64,000 nucleotides of DNA from Gammaproteobacteria bacterium. Lineage in GTDB: Bacteria > Pseudomonadota > Gammaproteobacteria > Pseudomonadales > Azotimanducaceae. The stretch covers positions 1 to 64,000 of the forward strand of contig QJYB01000037.1 of NCBI GenBank assembly GCA_003247835.1, read 5' to 3'. Below, in pieces: positions 36,835 to 46,522 of this stretch. The translations under genes were made by a program, and so were the position numbers. The notes beneath the pieces are model-generated. The model did not search any database, was not told the DNA's origin, and worked only from the letters and a program-made list of their open reading frames with translations. Position 1 is the first letter of the stretch. Each line of letters starts with the position of its first letter.

Positions 36835-36920
36835 CGATCTGTACTCCAGTGCTTCCTGCCAACTCCCGAAAGGGCCCACGGCGCCGGAAATTCCGCGCGC
36901 GAACGATCCTTCCAGGGAAA

Positions 36921-38249
36921 TCAGTTGGCCAGAGTCGAAAGTTTATGGACGGGCTCAGCCTGCTGCAACAGAACCGTCGGCATGGCGGAAAGCCGTTCCA
37001 GCAGGCTCCGGTCCGCCCTGACCTTGAGCGCCAGACGTCCGTCTTCCGCAACGGTCTCGTCCATCACCGCTCCAAGCCGGTAGAGCCAGGCACGGGTGCG
37101 CCCGTCATCGGCGGGGAGCAGTACCCGTGTGGGGGTACCCACGCCCAACGCATCGGCAATGGCGTGCCTCAGACCATCGAGCCCCCGACCGGTCCGGGCG
37201 CTGACCGGAATCCCCGGAAATGACAAGGTATCAGTCGTTTCCGTACAGAGGTCCAGTTTGTTGCGCACCATGAGGGTGGAAATGGACCGCGCCCCGATCT
37301 CATCGAGCACCGCATTCACCTCGGCCACCCGCGACTCTGAGCCGGGCGAGCTCCCGTCCACGACGTGCAGCAGCAGGTCCGCACCGGCCACCTCCTCCAG
37401 CGTGGCCTTGAAGGCCTCGATCAGGGGGTGCGGCAGGCGCCGGATGAACCCGACGGTATCGGCAAGTACCACCTCGCCCACACCGTCGATCGTCACCCGA
37501 CGCATGGTCGGATCCAGCGTCGCGAACAGCTTGTCCTCGGACAGCACATCGGCCGCCGTGAGGGCGTTGAACAGGGTGGACTTACCCGCGTTGGTGTAGC
37601 CGACCAGGGCAATGGTCGGCGTATTGGACCGACCCCGGCGGCGGCGGCCCAGGGCCCTGCGACGGGCGACCTGGTCGAGCTTCCGTTCGGCGACCTTGAT
37701 GCGCTCACCCAGCATCCGCTGGTCGAGCTCGAGCTGGGTCTCGCCGGCGCCCCGCAGACCAATGCCGCCCTTCTGCCGGTCCAGGTGGGTCCAGCCCCGG
37801 ACCAGCCGGGTCTGGGCGTGCTTCAACTGCGCCAGCTCGACCTGCAGCTGGCCTTCATAGGTGCGGGCCCGGCCGGCAAAAATGGTCAGGATCAGCTCCG
37901 TGCGGGTCATGACCCGACAGCCGCAGGCCCGCTCCAGGTTGCGCTGCTGCCCGGCCCCCATGTCGTGATTGACGATCACCAGATCGGCACCCGTGTCGGC
38001 GAGAACGGCTTTCAGGCTCTCGAGCTTGCCGGTGCCGACAAAGTGACGGGGATGCGGCTGATCCCGGGACGCGGTGACCGTTGCCACCACCTCCACCTCC
38101 GCGGTACGGGCCAGCTCCACACACTCCTCGAGCGCGGCCTGCTCCTCAGCCGCCCAGGCGCTGCCAGCGGCTGCGGGCGAGGTCTGCCGTCTGAAATGCA
38201 CCTGGAGGACGACGGCCTTGCGGCCGGCCTCAGGACGATCGAAAAACAA
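36921..38249 (-). CDS. hflX: Ribosome-associated GTPase HflX
   Basis: A 442-residue TRAFAC GTPase that splits stalled ribosomes. The N-terminal HflX domain includes GTGKLESLK and LILTIFAGRARTYEGQLQVELAQL; the glycine-rich connector is GGIGLRGAGETQLE; G1 is GYTNAGKST, G3 DTVGF, G4 NKLD. A C-terminal domain follows residue 360. It is 54 bases after hfq, in the hfq-hflX-hflK-hflC order. Confidence 0.96.
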   Translation of the reverse strand: MFFDRPEAGRKAVVLQVHFRRQTSPAAAGSAWAAEEQAALEECVELARTAEVEVVATVTASRDQPHPRHFVGTGKLESLKAVLADTGADLVIVNHDMGAGQQRNLERACGCRVMTRTELILTIFAGRARTYEGQLQVELAQLKHAQTRLVRGWTHLDRQKGGIGLRGAGETQLELDQRMLGERIKVAERKLDQVARRRALGRRRRGRSNTPTIALVGYTNAGKSTLFNALTAADVLSEDKLFATLDPTMRRVTIDGVGEVVLADTVGFIRRLPHPLIEAFKATLEEVAGADLLLHVVDGSSPGSESRVAEVNAVLDEIGARSISTLMVRNKLDLCTETTDTLSFPGIPVSARTGRGLDGLRHAIADALGVGTPTRVLLPADDGRTRAWLYRLGAVMDETVAEDGRLALKVRADRSLLERLSAMPTVLLQQAEPVHKLSTLAN

Positions 38250-38303
38250 TGAGTACTCCTGAACGGTTTCAACTACCCCTTGGACCGCCAGGGTCGTCGG
38301 GTG

Positions 38304-38561
38304 TTACGCCTTTTCGGTATCCGCGGACTCTTCCGCCTGAGCACCGCCGCTGATCCGCACGTTCCGCGACGGTACCACGGTGGAAATGGCATGTTTGTAA
38401 ACCATCTGGCTCACCGAGTTCCGGAGCAGCACGACGAACTGATCGAAGGATTCGATCTGGCCCTGCAGCTTGATCCCATTGACGAGGTAGATGGATACAG
38501 GAATCCGTTCCTTGCGTAACGTGTTTAGATAAGGGTCTTGTAAGCTATGCCCTTTTGACAT
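38304..38561 (-). CDS. hfq: RNA chaperone Hfq
   Basis: An 85-residue Sm-like protein that pairs small RNAs with messages. Sm1: [35 protein letters not shown]; Sm2: [12 protein letters not shown]. Only 18 residues follow the Sm core, so the disordered tail is short. AAGGAG precedes ATG by about 7 bases. It follows miaA with 134 bases between, where a promoter is likely. Confidence 0.98.
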   Translation of the reverse strand: MSKGHSLQDPYLNTLRKERIPVSIYLVNGIKLQGQIESFDQFVVLLRNSVSQMVYKHAISTVVPSRNVRISGGAQAEESADTEKA

Positions 38562-38636
38562 CGACTGCTCCTTGATTCATGCGGCAGAGGCGTCCACGCA
38601 ACGCCCTGAAACCGCGGTCCTTTTTCTTTGCAATCC

Positions 38637-38664
38637 ACTATGGCACACCCTCCCGGTTTTGCAA
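38637..38664 (-). promoter_or_regulatory. Candidate sigma-70 promoter of hfq
   Basis: Reading leftward: TTGCAA (38659-38664), 16 bases, CATAGT (38637-38642). Both boxes are 4/6 matches. It would give a leader of about 70 bases. miaA-internal hfq promoters are known in other gammaproteobacteria, so a local promoter is plausible. Confidence 0.4.
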
Positions 38665-38695
38665 GACACGGCTGATGGGCGTAACCGACTGAATA

Positions 38696-39655
38696 TCAGC
38701 GATTTAGTCCCGCTCTGACAACTATTTCGTCGGCGATACGGGCAGTGGTGCCCCAGCTCAGGAGACGCATCTCCTGCCAGCTGCGCATCCACGTCAGCTG
38801 GCGCCTGGCGAGCTGGCGGGTAGCCGCCAGGGCGTTTTCCCGCATCCGGGCCTCGTCCACCAGACCATCCAGATAGTCCCAGATCTGCCGGTAGCCGACC
38901 GCCCGCATGGAGGGCAGGTTCCGGTTCATACCCTCGAGATCCCGGAGCCGGGCCACCTCATCGACGAAACCCCGCGCCAGCATGGCCACAAGACGTTGTT
39001 CAATGCGCTGGTGGAGCTCTACCCGGCTGTCCGGCACGATGCCGAACTCCAGGAGCACGGTGTCGTGCCGATCCCGGACATCACGGGTGCTCTGCCAGTG
39101 TGAGGAGAGGGTTCGGCCTGTCAGCACATGGACCTCGAGCGCCCGCTGGATGCGGGAGAAATTGTTCGGATGGATCCGATCGGCCGCCTGCGGATCGAGC
39201 TGCCTGAGTCGCTCATGGAGGGCAGGCGTCCCCAGTTGCGCGGCTTCCGCCTCCAGCGCGCCGCGCACGGCGGGATCGGCAGCCGGCATGGGTGCGATGC
39301 CTTCGCGGAAGGCCTTCAGGTAGAGCATGCTGCCCCCCACCAGCAGGGGAATCCGCCCCGCCTCGAAGGCCGCCCGCACGGCTGCGTCCGCGTCGTCGAC
39401 GAACTCCGCCACACTGTAGATTTCGCACGGTGCCCGGATGTCGATCAGCGCGTGCGGATGTTGCTCCAGCTGCGCCGGGGTCGGCTTGGCGGTACCGATG
39501 TCCATGCCACGGTAGACCATGGCGGAATCCAGGCTGATGAGTGCGACCGGCCAGCGTTCAGCGAGCCGCATGGCCACCTCGGTCTTGCCCGATGCCGTGG
39601 GTCCCGTCAGAGCAATGACGGATCGGCCACCACGGGCAGCGTTCCCGGCCACCAT
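38696..39655 (-). CDS. miaA: tRNA dimethylallyltransferase
   Basis: A 319-residue enzyme adding a dimethylallyl group to A37 of tRNAs that read UNN codons. The P-loop is ALTGPTASGKTEVAMRLA, followed by ISLDSAMVYRGMDIGTAKP, GGSMLYLKAFREG, and NFSRIQRALEV. RQLARRQLTWMRSW near the C-terminus binds tRNA. It is 2 bases after mutL, and hfq follows. Confidence 0.96.
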   Translation of the reverse strand: MVAGNAARGGRSVIALTGPTASGKTEVAMRLAERWPVALISLDSAMVYRGMDIGTAKPTPAQLEQHPHALIDIRAPCEIYSVAEFVDDADAAVRAAFEAGRIPLLVGGSMLYLKAFREGIAPMPAADPAVRGALEAEAAQLGTPALHERLRQLDPQAADRIHPNNFSRIQRALEVHVLTGRTLSSHWQSTRDVRDRHDTVLLEFGIVPDSRVELHQRIEQRLVAMLARGFVDEVARLRDLEGMNRNLPSMRAVGYRQIWDYLDGLVDEARMRENALAATRQLARRQLTWMRSWQEMRLLSWGTTARIADEIVVRAGLNR

Positions 39656-39657
39656 GC

Positions 39658-41427
39658 CTACTGACCTCTCAGGAACAGGCCATCCAGGTCATCCATGCTC
39701 TGCACCAGATAGGTCGGCCGACCGTGGTTGCACTGGCCGGCGTTGGGCGTGCGTTCCATCTCCCTGAGCAGCGCGTTCATCTCCGCCAGGGACAGCTGAC
39801 GGTTCGCCCGTATCGAGCCGTGACAGGCCATGGTCGCGAGCAGCGTATCCCTGGCATCTTCCACCCGCTGACTGGTGCCGAGGCTGCCGACGTCCGCCAG
39901 CACGTCCCGGACCAGGCCGGCCGCATCCGCCGAGAGCAGCGCCGGAACTTCACGGATCGTGACCGCCTGCGTGCCACTCCGCTCGACGACCAGCCCCAGG
40001 GCTTCGAGCGCCGGCCCTACCTCCTCCACCCGGTCGGCATCCGACTCCGCGACGTTGATCACCTCGGGCATCAGCAGCCGCTGGCGGGCGAGCGACCCGC
40101 GCGCCGTATCCGCCTTGAGCTTCTCGTAGGTGATGCGCTCGTGCGCCGCGTGCATGTCGACGATCACCAGACCCTCGGCGTTCTGGGCCAGAATGTAGAC
40201 GCCACGAAGCTGGGCAATGGCATAGCCCAGCGGCGGGATGTCACCGGCGGGTTCCGCAACCTGTGGGATCCGATCATGGATGGCACTGGCGGAAACCTGC
40301 TCCCGCCCCGGTGCCGGCCGATGCTGCAGCCCGCTCGCGGCGTTCAGAACCAGCGCCGGCTGGCGGGGCAGCGCGTCCCCGTGGGACAGCCCCGATCGAG
40401 GATAGCCGGACACGGGAGGTGCCGTGTCCTGGGGCCGCACGTCTCTGAGCGCGCGGTTCAGCTTGCCGAAGACGAAGTCGTGTACGTTGCGGGCATCCCG
40501 GAAACGCACCTCATGCTTGGTCGGGTGCACGTTCACGTCCACCGTCCCGGCCGGCAGCTCCAGATAGAGCACGAACATGGGATGCCTGCCGTGGAAGAGC
40601 ACGTCCCGGTACGCCTGACGGATGGCATGGGCCACCAGCTTGTCGCGGACGATCCGACCGTTGACGAAGAAGTACTGCTGATCCGCCTGACTGCGCGACT
40701 GGGTAGGCAGTCCCACCCAGCCGCTCAGATGCAGATCCCCACCGGATTCGTCCACCGCAATGGATCGGGCGACGAACTCCTCGGACAGCACGCGTCGCAG
40801 ACGCTGCTCCGCCGGTCCGGCGGGCAGCTGCAGCCCGCCACGGCCACCCCCCTGGTCGAGGCTAAGGGCGACATCGAAGCGCGCGAGGCTGATGCTCCTC
40901 ACCACCCGATCGATGTGGCCCTGCTCGGTGCGCTCCGCCTTCAGAAACTTCCGTCGCGCCGGCGTGTTGTAGAACAGATCCGTGATTTCAACCGTCGTGC
41001 CGACGGGATGCGCCGCGGGGGCGAAGGCGACCTCCCGCCCACCATCGATCTCGATCCGCATGGCGCTGTCCGCGTCCGCCTGTCTCGAGGTGACGGTAAG
41101 CCGCGACACGGATGCCATGCTGGCCAGTGCCTCACCGCGGAACCCCAGGCTCGCGACCCCATCCAGGTCATCAGCGGTGGCGATCTTGCTGGTGGCATGC
41201 CGGCTCACGGCGAGGCGAAGGTCATCCGGGTGGATGCCGCTGCCATCGTCGGTGACCCTGACACGTTTGACGCCGCCCAGCTCCGTACGGACGTCGATGC
41301 GGGTGGCGCCGGCATCGAGACTGTTCTCCAGAAGCTCCTTGACCAGAGATGCCGGTCGCTCGACCACCTCGCCCGCAGCAATCTGGTTGGACACCACATC
41401 GGGCAGCTGTCTGATACGCCTGGACAT
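39658..41427 (-). CDS. mutL: DNA mismatch repair protein MutL
   Basis: A 589-residue GHKL ATPase linking MutS recognition to downstream repair. IRQLPDVVSNQIAAGEVVERPASLVKELLENSLDAGAT, DDGSGIHPDDL and TLGFRGEAL-type (SLGFRGEALASM) motifs form the ATP site. The C-terminal dimerisation domain starts near residue 400 after a variable linker. It contains CHGSIRAN near residue 545; the DQHA-type endonuclease motif reads DMHAAHERITYE. I use ATG 41427; a TTG at 41442 overlapping the amidase stop would add five residues. Confidence 0.96.
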   Translation of the reverse strand: MSRRIRQLPDVVSNQIAAGEVVERPASLVKELLENSLDAGATRIDVRTELGGVKRVRVTDDGSGIHPDDLRLAVSRHATSKIATADDLDGVASLGFRGEALASMASVSRLTVTSRQADADSAMRIEIDGGREVAFAPAAHPVGTTVEITDLFYNTPARRKFLKAERTEQGHIDRVVRSISLARFDVALSLDQGGGRGGLQLPAGPAEQRLRRVLSEEFVARSIAVDESGGDLHLSGWVGLPTQSRSQADQQYFFVNGRIVRDKLVAHAIRQAYRDVLFHGRHPMFVLYLELPAGTVDVNVHPTKHEVRFRDARNVHDFVFGKLNRALRDVRPQDTAPPVSGYPRSGLSHGDALPRQPALVLNAASGLQHRPAPGREQVSASAIHDRIPQVAEPAGDIPPLGYAIAQLRGVYILAQNAEGLVIVDMHAAHERITYEKLKADTARGSLARQRLLMPEVINVAESDADRVEEVGPALEALGLVVERSGTQAVTIREVPALLSADAAGLVRDVLADVGSLGTSQRVEDARDTLLATMACHGSIRANRQLSLAEMNALLREMERTPNAGQCNHGRPTYLVQSMDDLDGLFLRGQ

Positions 41428-41438
41428 GGGTTTCCGGC

Positions 41439-42779
41439 TCAACCGGCGGGAATGGTGATCACCTGGCCGACGCGGATGCGGTCGCTGGCCAGCCCGTTGA
41501 CCTCTTTGATACGACGCGTGCTCGTTCCGTAGCGTACGGCAATACCGGACAGCGTATCGCCCGGCGTGATCGTGTAACGCTGACCGCCCTGCTCCCGCCG
41601 CCAGGCAACGAGGGTGCCTTCCGGCGCCCGGCTCGACATGTAGGTGCGGATACCCTCGAAGATGGCGTCGGCGATCTTTTCCTGATACGCGGCGGAGCCC
41701 AGACGGGAAGCTTCCGAGGGATTGGAAATGAACCCGGTCTCCACCAGGATCGAGGGGATGTCCGGAGATTTCAGCACCAGGAAGCCCGCCTGCTCGACCC
41801 GTTTGCGATGCAGCTTGGTCACCCCGCCGAGCCGCGACAGCACCCGATCACCCACCTCCAGGCTGGCTGAGCGGTTCGCATCCATGGAGACCTCGAGAAT
41901 GGCTTTCAGCAGATAGTCCTCCTGCTCACCGCTGACTACCTCCTGCTCGACGCCACCGATGAGATCGGAAGCGTTCTCGCTCGCAGCCAGCCAGCGGGCC
42001 GTTTCTGAGGTCGCACCGCGATCGGACAGGGTGTAGACGGAAGCCCCATCCACATCGGGACTCTTGAAGGCATCGGCGTGAATCGACACGAACAGGTGAG
42101 CCTGGGCGTCACGGGCCGCCTGGGTACGCAACCGGTGCGCCAGATAGTAATCCCCCGTGCGCACCATGACCGCCCGATAGCCTTCGGCCTGATTGAGTTT
42201 GGTCTCGAGGCGGCGGGCGATCTTCATCACCACGTCCTTCTCGCGGATGCCCCGGGGGCCGATGGCGCCCGGATCCTCGCCGCCGTGACCCGCATCCACC
42301 GCAACGATCACGTCGCGCTTGCCGTCCGGCTTGGGGACGAAGGCGGGTTTCTGCTGCGTCCGGGTCGAATAGAGATCCACGACCAGCCGGTGTCCGTAAG
42401 GCGGCACCGGTTCGAGTGTGAAACTCTTCGGCTCCAGCGCACCGGCGAGATCCAGCACCACCCGGTAATCCTGGCCGCGGGGAGATCCCCGAACAGCTTT
42501 CACCCGGTTCCTGGCGTGACTGACCGCTTCGGGATCGAACCCCGGAACAGGCGCCGTATCCGCGAGATCGATGACTACCCGTCTGGGATTTTCCAGAGTG
42601 AATAGCTCATAGCGCACGCTGCCGGAGATGTCGAACACCACCCGCGTGTATTCGGGCGACTCGTGCATGCGCACGCTCTTCAGCGACCGGCTCGCCGCGC
42701 CGGCCGTCAGAGGCGGGCTCATGATCAGCGTCAGGACGACGCCGAGGACGACGGTGGGCTTACTGCAGAGATACTTCAA
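41439..42779 (-). CDS. amiB: N-acetylmuramoyl-L-alanine amidase, AmiB/AmiC type
   Basis: A 446-residue periplasmic amidase that cleaves septal peptidoglycan for daughter-cell separation. Signal peptide (about 1-28), AMIN domain (about 32-130), Amidase_3 domain (about 158-380) with zinc ligands in DAGHGGEDPGA, REKDVV and SIHADAF and the catalytic Glu in LVETGFISN, and a C-terminal LysM (YTITPGDTLSGIAVRYG). LysM on an AmiB-like enzyme is usual in this gene neighbourhood. Start is TTG 42779 with GGAGAGG about 9 bases upstream, inside the end of tsaE (20-base overlap). Confidence 0.92.
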   Translation of the reverse strand: MKYLCSKPTVVLGVVLTLIMSPPLTAGAASRSLKSVRMHESPEYTRVVFDISGSVRYELFTLENPRRVVIDLADTAPVPGFDPEAVSHARNRVKAVRGSPRGQDYRVVLDLAGALEPKSFTLEPVPPYGHRLVVDLYSTRTQQKPAFVPKPDGKRDVIVAVDAGHGGEDPGAIGPRGIREKDVVMKIARRLETKLNQAEGYRAVMVRTGDYYLAHRLRTQAARDAQAHLFVSIHADAFKSPDVDGASVYTLSDRGATSETARWLAASENASDLIGGVEQEVVSGEQEDYLLKAILEVSMDANRSASLEVGDRVLSRLGGVTKLHRKRVEQAGFLVLKSPDIPSILVETGFISNPSEASRLGSAAYQEKIADAIFEGIRTYMSSRAPEGTLVAWRREQGGQRYTITPGDTLSGIAVRYGTSTRRIKEVNGLASDRIRVGQVITIPAG

Positions 42780-43188
42780 CGCGACGCCCCTCTCCTTCGA
42801 GGCTCAAACGAACGACCACATCGGGCTCGGGCAGTCGCCCCGCACCCCGCTCCGGCCACTCGACGAGCTTGATCGCATCTGCGTCCATGAGCTCGTCAAT
42901 ACCGATGAAATCCAGCTCCTCCACCTCGCCAATCCGGTAGAGATCGAAGTGATAAACCGTTCGACCTGACACTTCGTAGGGTTCGAGCAGCGTATAGGTC
43001 GGGCTCTTGACGGAACCGCTGTGGCCCAATGCGCGGAGTATGCCTCGCACCAGCGTGGTCTTGCCAGCGCCCAGCTGACCCTGCAGGAACACGACCGGCG
43101 CGCCCGAGAGCAGGTCGACGAGCTCCGCACCGAGAGCCAGCGTCGCGGCCTCATCCGGCAGATACCTGCTCAGTACCGTGTGTGACAA
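42760..43188 (-). CDS. tsaE: tRNA t6A37 biosynthesis ATPase TsaE
   Basis: A 142-residue P-loop ATPase acting with TsaB, TsaC and TsaD to make t6A in tRNA. QGQLGAGKTTLVRGILRALG is the Walker A, SPTYTLLEPYEV and VYHFDLYRIGEVEELDFIGIDEL are diagnostic. I start at TTG 43188 with GGAAG 9 bases upstream, 4 bases after the nnrD stop; the open frame runs further upstream but through nnrD. Confidence 0.93.
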   Translation of the reverse strand: MSHTVLSRYLPDEAATLALGAELVDLLSGAPVVFLQGQLGAGKTTLVRGILRALGHSGSVKSPTYTLLEPYEVSGRTVYHFDLYRIGEVEELDFIGIDELMDADAIKLVEWPERGAGRLPEPDVVVRLSLEGEGRRVEVSLQ

Positions 43189-43192
43189 CCTG

Positions 43193-44737
43193 TCAGTCTT
43201 CCATCGATCGGCCGGCAGCTCTGAGCTTATCGATGACCTCCGGCAGGATGTCCGTGGCCAGCAGGCTGGCGACACCGAGACGCCCCGCTGCCCGGTCCGC
43301 GGCGTAGCTGTGCAGACATGTCCCGAGCACGGCTGCCGCGTTGCTGCCCAGCTGCTGTCCCCGAAGGCCGCCGATGATACCGGCGAGCACGTCACCCATT
43401 CCGGCGGTGGCCATACCCGGATTGCCGTGCGCACAGATGCCGAGCAGACAGGCAGGTCCGTCCATCGCCGACGCGATGACGCTGCCGGCGCCTTTCAGCA
43501 CCGCCACGCCCGCTACCCGATGGGCCAGCGAACCGGCCGCAGCGAGGCGGTCCGCCTGGATCTCCGCCACCGTCGTGCCGAGCAGTCTGGCGGCTTCCGC
43601 CGCGTGGGGCGTGATGATCGTTCCCGCCGGTGGTCGGGCGCCGTTTTCCGCGAGCAGATAGAGACCATCCGCATCCAGGATCAACGGTGCCGACCGTTTC
43701 AGCACCCGTTCGAGCAGCGAGCGGCCCCAGTCGCCCCTACCCAGACCCGGCCCGGCAACCAGCACGGAGGCTCTGCCGAGCACCTCGTCAACCAGGGTCG
43801 GATCGTCGGCGTCCGCCACCATGATCTCCGGCCGTCGACTGAGAATGGCATTGCGATGGGAAGACCGCGTGATCACGGTGACCATGCCGGCACCCGAGCG
43901 CAACGCGGCCTCCGCCGCCATCAGAGGCGCCCCACCCATGGAGGTGTCGCCACCGACCACCACCACATGGCCCATGGCCTGCTTGTACGCATCCGCCGTC
44001 CGTACCGGCAATCCGTAACGCGCCACGACGTCGTCGAAGCGAAGCCAGTCGACACCACTCACAAGCTCACGCACGTCGTCACCCACACCGAGGCCGGCGA
44101 AGCGCACGCGACCGGCGAGCGCCGCGCCCGCACCCGTGTGGAGCCCAATCTTCCGGCCGATGAACGTGACCGTGGTGTGCGCACGAACCGCCGGGCCGGG
44201 TGCGGCACCGGTGTCCGCTTCCACACCGGAAGGTATGTCGACGGCGACGACCGGGGTCGGCGCGTCGTTCATGACGCCGATCAGCGTGGCGTACGCACCT
44301 CGAGCCGGACCTTTCAGACCGGTTCCAAGCAGAGCGTCCACGACCACGTCACCGGTGAGCGGCAAACGTCCATCCGGTGTTGTCGAGATGTCGAGACCCA
44401 GGGCCAGGGCTTCGTCCCTTGCCGTTGCCGCATCGCCAGTGAGCACGGACGGGTCACCTAGCTGTATCAGCTGCACACCGAGGCCCTGTTCGAGGGCAAG
44501 CCGTGCCACCACATAACCGTCACCGGCGTTGTTGCCCTTGCCGCAGCAGATGGACAGGCTTCGCAGCGACGGCCAGTCATTGAGCAGCGTCTCGAACACC
44601 GCCCGACCCGCCCGGCGCATCAGCTCCATTCCCGGCACGCCGCTGGCGATCGCCAAGCGGTCCAGCTCCCGACTGGCTGTCGCTGTATAGAGATGTTCCA
44701 GGGGAAAGCGTCCCGGTCCGGCCACTGACCGCGCCAT
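43193..44737 (-). CDS. nnrD: Bifunctional NAD(P)H-hydrate epimerase/dehydratase
   Basis: A 514-residue metabolite-repair fusion. Residues about 1-220 are the YjeF-N epimerase (SICCGKGNNAGDGYVVARL; VVAVDIPSGVEADTG). Residues about 230-510 are the ribokinase-like ADP-dependent dehydratase (VVVGGDTSMGGAPLMAAEAALRSGAGMV; GPGLGRGDWG; HAAEAARLLG; NPGMATAGMGDVLAGIIGGL). It repairs hydrated NADH and NADPH. It is divergent from queG with a 40-base gap and heads the leftward tsaE-amiB-mutL group. Confidence 0.95.
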   Translation of the reverse strand: MARSVAGPGRFPLEHLYTATASRELDRLAIASGVPGMELMRRAGRAVFETLLNDWPSLRSLSICCGKGNNAGDGYVVARLALEQGLGVQLIQLGDPSVLTGDAATARDEALALGLDISTTPDGRLPLTGDVVVDALLGTGLKGPARGAYATLIGVMNDAPTPVVAVDIPSGVEADTGAAPGPAVRAHTTVTFIGRKIGLHTGAGAALAGRVRFAGLGVGDDVRELVSGVDWLRFDDVVARYGLPVRTADAYKQAMGHVVVVGGDTSMGGAPLMAAEAALRSGAGMVTVITRSSHRNAILSRRPEIMVADADDPTLVDEVLGRASVLVAGPGLGRGDWGRSLLERVLKRSAPLILDADGLYLLAENGARPPAGTIITPHAAEAARLLGTTVAEIQADRLAAAGSLAHRVAGVAVLKGAGSVIASAMDGPACLLGICAHGNPGMATAGMGDVLAGIIGGLRGQQLGSNAAAVLGTCLHSYAADRAAGRLGVASLLATDILPEVIDKLRAAGRSMED

Positions 44738-44777
44738 TATACTTAACGCCCCCTTCCTGCTGTGCCACCTTCCCGCC

Positions 44778-45866
44778 GTGACAGAGCCCGACTACAGCGC
44801 GCTGAAGGACGACATCCATCGCTGGGCGACCGAGCTCGGCTTCCAGGCCGTGGGCGTGACGGATCTGGACCTGTCCGCCCATGAGCCTGCGGTCCGGGAC
44901 TGGCTGGCCCGGGGTTTTCAGGGCGGGATGACCTATCTGACGAGAAACCTGGACAAGCGGCTCCACCCCGAACGGCTGCATCCGGGGACCTGCCGCATCA
45001 TCAGCGCCCGCATGGACTACCTGAGACCGGAGACAGAGCCCCTGACCGTGCTGGATTCACCGGAGATGGGCTACGTATCCCGCTACGCGCTCGGTCGGGA
45101 CTACCACAAGACCCTGCGGCGGCGGCTCGCCCGTCTCGGTCGGCGCATTTCGGAGGCCGCGTCGGGCATCGATCACCGTTTCCGGGCATTCACCGACTCC
45201 GCGCCGGTGCTGGAGAAGGCACTGGGAGAGCGCGCCGGACTCGGCTGGATCGGCAAACACAGCCTGCTGCTCGATCGGGATGCCGGCTCGTGGTTCTTTC
45301 TCGGCGAGATCTACACCAACCTGCCGCTGCCCGTGGACGAGCCGACGACGGACGATCACTGCGGTAACTGTCGCGCCTGCATGACGGTGTGCCCCACTGG
45401 AGCCATCGTCGGCGAGCGACAGCTCGATGCACGCCGCTGCATCTCCTATCTCACCATCGAGCATCGGGGATCCATCCCCGTGGAATTCCGGGCCGCCATG
45501 GGCAACCGGATCTACGGCTGCGACGACTGCCAGCTCTACTGCCCGTGGAACCGTTTCGCGACCGCATCGACTGAAACAGACTTCACACCCCGTGAAGGAC
45601 TGGCCGGCACAGATCTGCTGACGCTGTTCGCCTGGACCGAATCCGAGTTCGAACGCCGAACCGAGGGCTCCGCGATGCGACGGATCAGCTACGAACAGTG
45701 GCAGCGCAACCTGGCCGTCGCCATCGGCAACGGCCCGCCCAGTGACGCGGCTCTGAGCGCTCTGGAAGCCCGCCGGCAGTCGGCCTCGCCACTGGTCGGT
45801 GAGCACATCGATTGGGCCCTCGCCCGTCTGCGTGGCGCGGCGACCGGCACCCGGGACGTTCTCTAG
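44778..45866 (+). CDS. queG: Epoxyqueuosine reductase
   Basis: A 362-residue cobalamin- and Fe-S-dependent enzyme performing the last step of queuosine synthesis on tRNA. The two [4Fe-4S] sites are CGNCRACMTVCPTGAI (about residue 195) and YGCDDCQLYCPWN (about 245). YALGRDYHKTLRRRL and GWIGKHSLLLDRDAGSWFFLGEI are typical. Start is GTG 44778, the first start after the divergent nnrD gene. Confidence 0.95.
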   Translation: MTEPDYSALKDDIHRWATELGFQAVGVTDLDLSAHEPAVRDWLARGFQGGMTYLTRNLDKRLHPERLHPGTCRIISARMDYLRPETEPLTVLDSPEMGYVSRYALGRDYHKTLRRRLARLGRRISEAASGIDHRFRAFTDSAPVLEKALGERAGLGWIGKHSLLLDRDAGSWFFLGEIYTNLPLPVDEPTTDDHCGNCRACMTVCPTGAIVGERQLDARRCISYLTIEHRGSIPVEFRAAMGNRIYGCDDCQLYCPWNRFATASTETDFTPREGLAGTDLLTLFAWTESEFERRTEGSAMRRISYEQWQRNLAVAIGNGPPSDAALSALEARRQSASPLVGEHIDWALARLRGAATGTRDVL

Positions 45867-45899
45867 GCCGTTTCAATCAGGACCGCCCGCCGGGATCGA

Positions 45900-46439
45900 T
45901 CAGGAGAGCTTCATGAAGTGCGCCCGGTAGTACCTGAGCTCGGCGATGGATTCCCGGATGTCGGCCAGGGCGGTGTGGGTGTTCTCCTTGCTGAAGGCAT
46001 CCAGCAGCTCCGGTCGCCAGCGGCGGGCGAGCTCTTTGATGCTACTGACATCGATGATCCGGTAGTGGAGGTAGCTCTCCAGAGTCGGCATGTAACGGGC
46101 GAGGAACCGGCGGTCCTGCCAGATGCTGTTGCCGCACAGCGGGGCCGTGTTCTTCTCCGCATGGCGTTCGATGAAGGCGAGGGTCTGAGCCTCCGCCTCC
46201 AGGGTGCTTACCTGCGATTTGCGCACCCGTTCGAGCAGACCGGAAGCGCCGTGGTGGGTCTGATTCCACTCGTCCATGGACGCGAGCTTGGCTTCCGGCG
46301 TGGCGATCGCGAACACGGGTCCCTCGGCGATCACGTTGAGTTCGCTGTCAGTGACGATGGTAGCCATTTCGATGATGACGTCGTTGTCCGGGTCGAGACC
46401 CGTCATCTCCAGGTCCATCCAGATCAGATTTGCTGCCAT
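45900..46439 (-). CDS. orn: Oligoribonuclease
   Basis: A 179-residue DEDDh exonuclease that degrades two- to five-residue RNAs, including pGpG from c-di-GMP turnover. [22 protein letters not shown] carries the first acidic pair, [17 protein letters not shown] the third, and [22 protein letters not shown] the final His/Asp. In a genome with c-di-GMP proteins (51752-54199) its pGpG activity is relevant. Convergent with queG. Confidence 0.97.
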   Translation of the reverse strand: MAANLIWMDLEMTGLDPDNDVIIEMATIVTDSELNVIAEGPVFAIATPEAKLASMDEWNQTHHGASGLLERVRKSQVSTLEAEAQTLAFIERHAEKNTAPLCGNSIWQDRRFLARYMPTLESYLHYRIIDVSSIKELARRWRPELLDAFSKENTHTALADIRESIAELRYYRAHFMKLS

Positions 46440-46522
46440 GAGCGCGCCTGTCCTTCGTCGGTGCGTGTGGATCCGAGTTCTCGGCTAAGATAGCAAACCC
46501 GGCGTGAGCGGCGCTCGTCAGC

